A stretch of DNA of 53,132 nt from DASZBX01 sp035943635 (lineage in GTDB: Bacteria > Actinomycetota > Actinomycetes > Streptomycetales > Catenulisporaceae): NCBI GenBank assembly GCA_035943635.1, contig DASZBX010000144.1, forward strand, positions 1 to 53,132, read 5' to 3'. The notes under the pieces are model-generated. The model was not told where the DNA came from. It made no database searches and worked only from the letters and a program-made list of their open reading frames with translations. Shown here piece by piece: positions 52,753-53,132 of this stretch (its first letter is position 1; each line of letters starts with the position of its first letter). The position numbers and the translations under genes were made by a program.

Positions 52753-53132
52753 TGCGATCACCTCCGCCGCTGCGTCGGCCGGAACGGCGCCGCTCGCAGA
52801 TCTTCGTTCCCTGGAGAAAACGATAACTCCTGAACGGGGTGTCGCGGCGCGAATTAACGGCCGGGTCGGCCGGAGGCCGCCTGGAAAACCCCTCCCGGTC
52901 ACGGATCGTATCCGGGCTGGTGTTCAGACCATGCCCGGGAGTTCACCGAGCGGCCTCCGGGACGTCACGCAGGGGTGTGCCCGGGGTAGGACCAGGGCGA
53001 AGGCAAAGTCAGTTGATCTTATGTTGGTCCCTGGGCCTGGTATGACGGCGTGATGCAGGGCCTGTAGGTGCGGCCTCCCGGTGGGATGATGTGAGTTCCT
53101 ACACTTATATCGTCCGCTCGAAAGGCCGCTTG
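52753..53132. other. Region upstream of the SGNH hydrolase, at the window end
   Basis: 380 bases. They must hold the promoter of the SGNH gene (an AT-richer patch lies around 52815-52830). The last 30 bases contain an AT-rich run (TACACTTATATCG) that may be the promoter of a gene beyond the window. No gene is visible here. Confidence 0.35.

Overview
The window is a piece of a high-GC actinomycete chromosome. The clues are strong G/C bias at third codon positions, many GTG starts, and typical actinobacterial neighbours: acyl-CoA carboxylase beta and epsilon subunits with Maf and BirA, an FxSxx-COOH peptide locus, and an integrative element of the AICE type. A filamentous actinomycete is likely because the tRNA-Leu present reads UUA, as bldA does. 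I cannot name the genus from sequence alone.

Layout. (1) 0.2-16.3 kb is core chromosome. In order: a beta-propeller lipoprotein and a NodB-like deacetylase; maf, accE and pccB on the minus strand, divergent from birA; a bacterial PH-domain membrane protein; a GAF/GGDEF protein; a MarR regulator with an MFS exporter; a type II NADH dehydrogenase; a YcaQ/AlkZ-like DNA glycosylase; a fatty-acid desaturase; and a TetR regulator. (2) 16.4-27.6 kb holds a complete FxSxx-COOH (Fxs) system: precursor FxsA ending in FGSCI, radical SAM/HEXXH protein FxsB, an AAC(3)-type acetyltransferase, TIR-like FxsC, and the giant ParA-TIR-NB-ARC-TPR protein FxsT. A membrane TrkA-N/RyR-domain protein is transcribed divergently from it. 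The locus ends in a very long hairpin. (3) 29.2-49.4 kb is accessory DNA flanked by copies of the 3' half of tRNA-Leu(UAA). It looks like tandem or rearranged integrative elements. The left part (29.5-40.5 kb) is clearly AT-richer. It carries a possible defence cargo: an OLD-like ATPase/TOPRIM nuclease next to an unknown protein with an endonuclease-like motif, a truncated XRE/Scr1-type regulator hit by an IS3-family copy, an unknown protein, and a Roco (LRR-Roc-COR) GTPase. The right part (40.5-49.3 kb) is the element backbone: two paralogous HTH/PLD-like regulators, an HATPase protein, a tandem-GntR repressor, HD and Nudix proteins, small transfer proteins, an FtsK-like Tra, Xis and a tyrosine integrase next to the intact tRNA gene. 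(4) 49.6-52.8 kb returns to core genes: a DUF4287-like protein, a conserved hypothetical, a thiolase and an SGNH hydrolase.

How it works together. The Fxs genes form one tightly overlapping transcription unit in which a short peptide is probably crosslinked by FxsB, while FxsC and FxsT carry innate-immunity-like signalling domains. fxsB has two TTA codons, so its expression should depend on the UUA-decoding tRNA that the mobile element uses as its integration target. The element's regulatory genes share GACGTC-containing upstream repeats, and its transfer operon starts with a perfect palindrome of the kind bound by GntR repressors. The most promising places for something undescribed are the Roco plus unknown-protein pair, the OLD-like plus unknown-protein pair, and the Fxs locus with its RyR neighbour.
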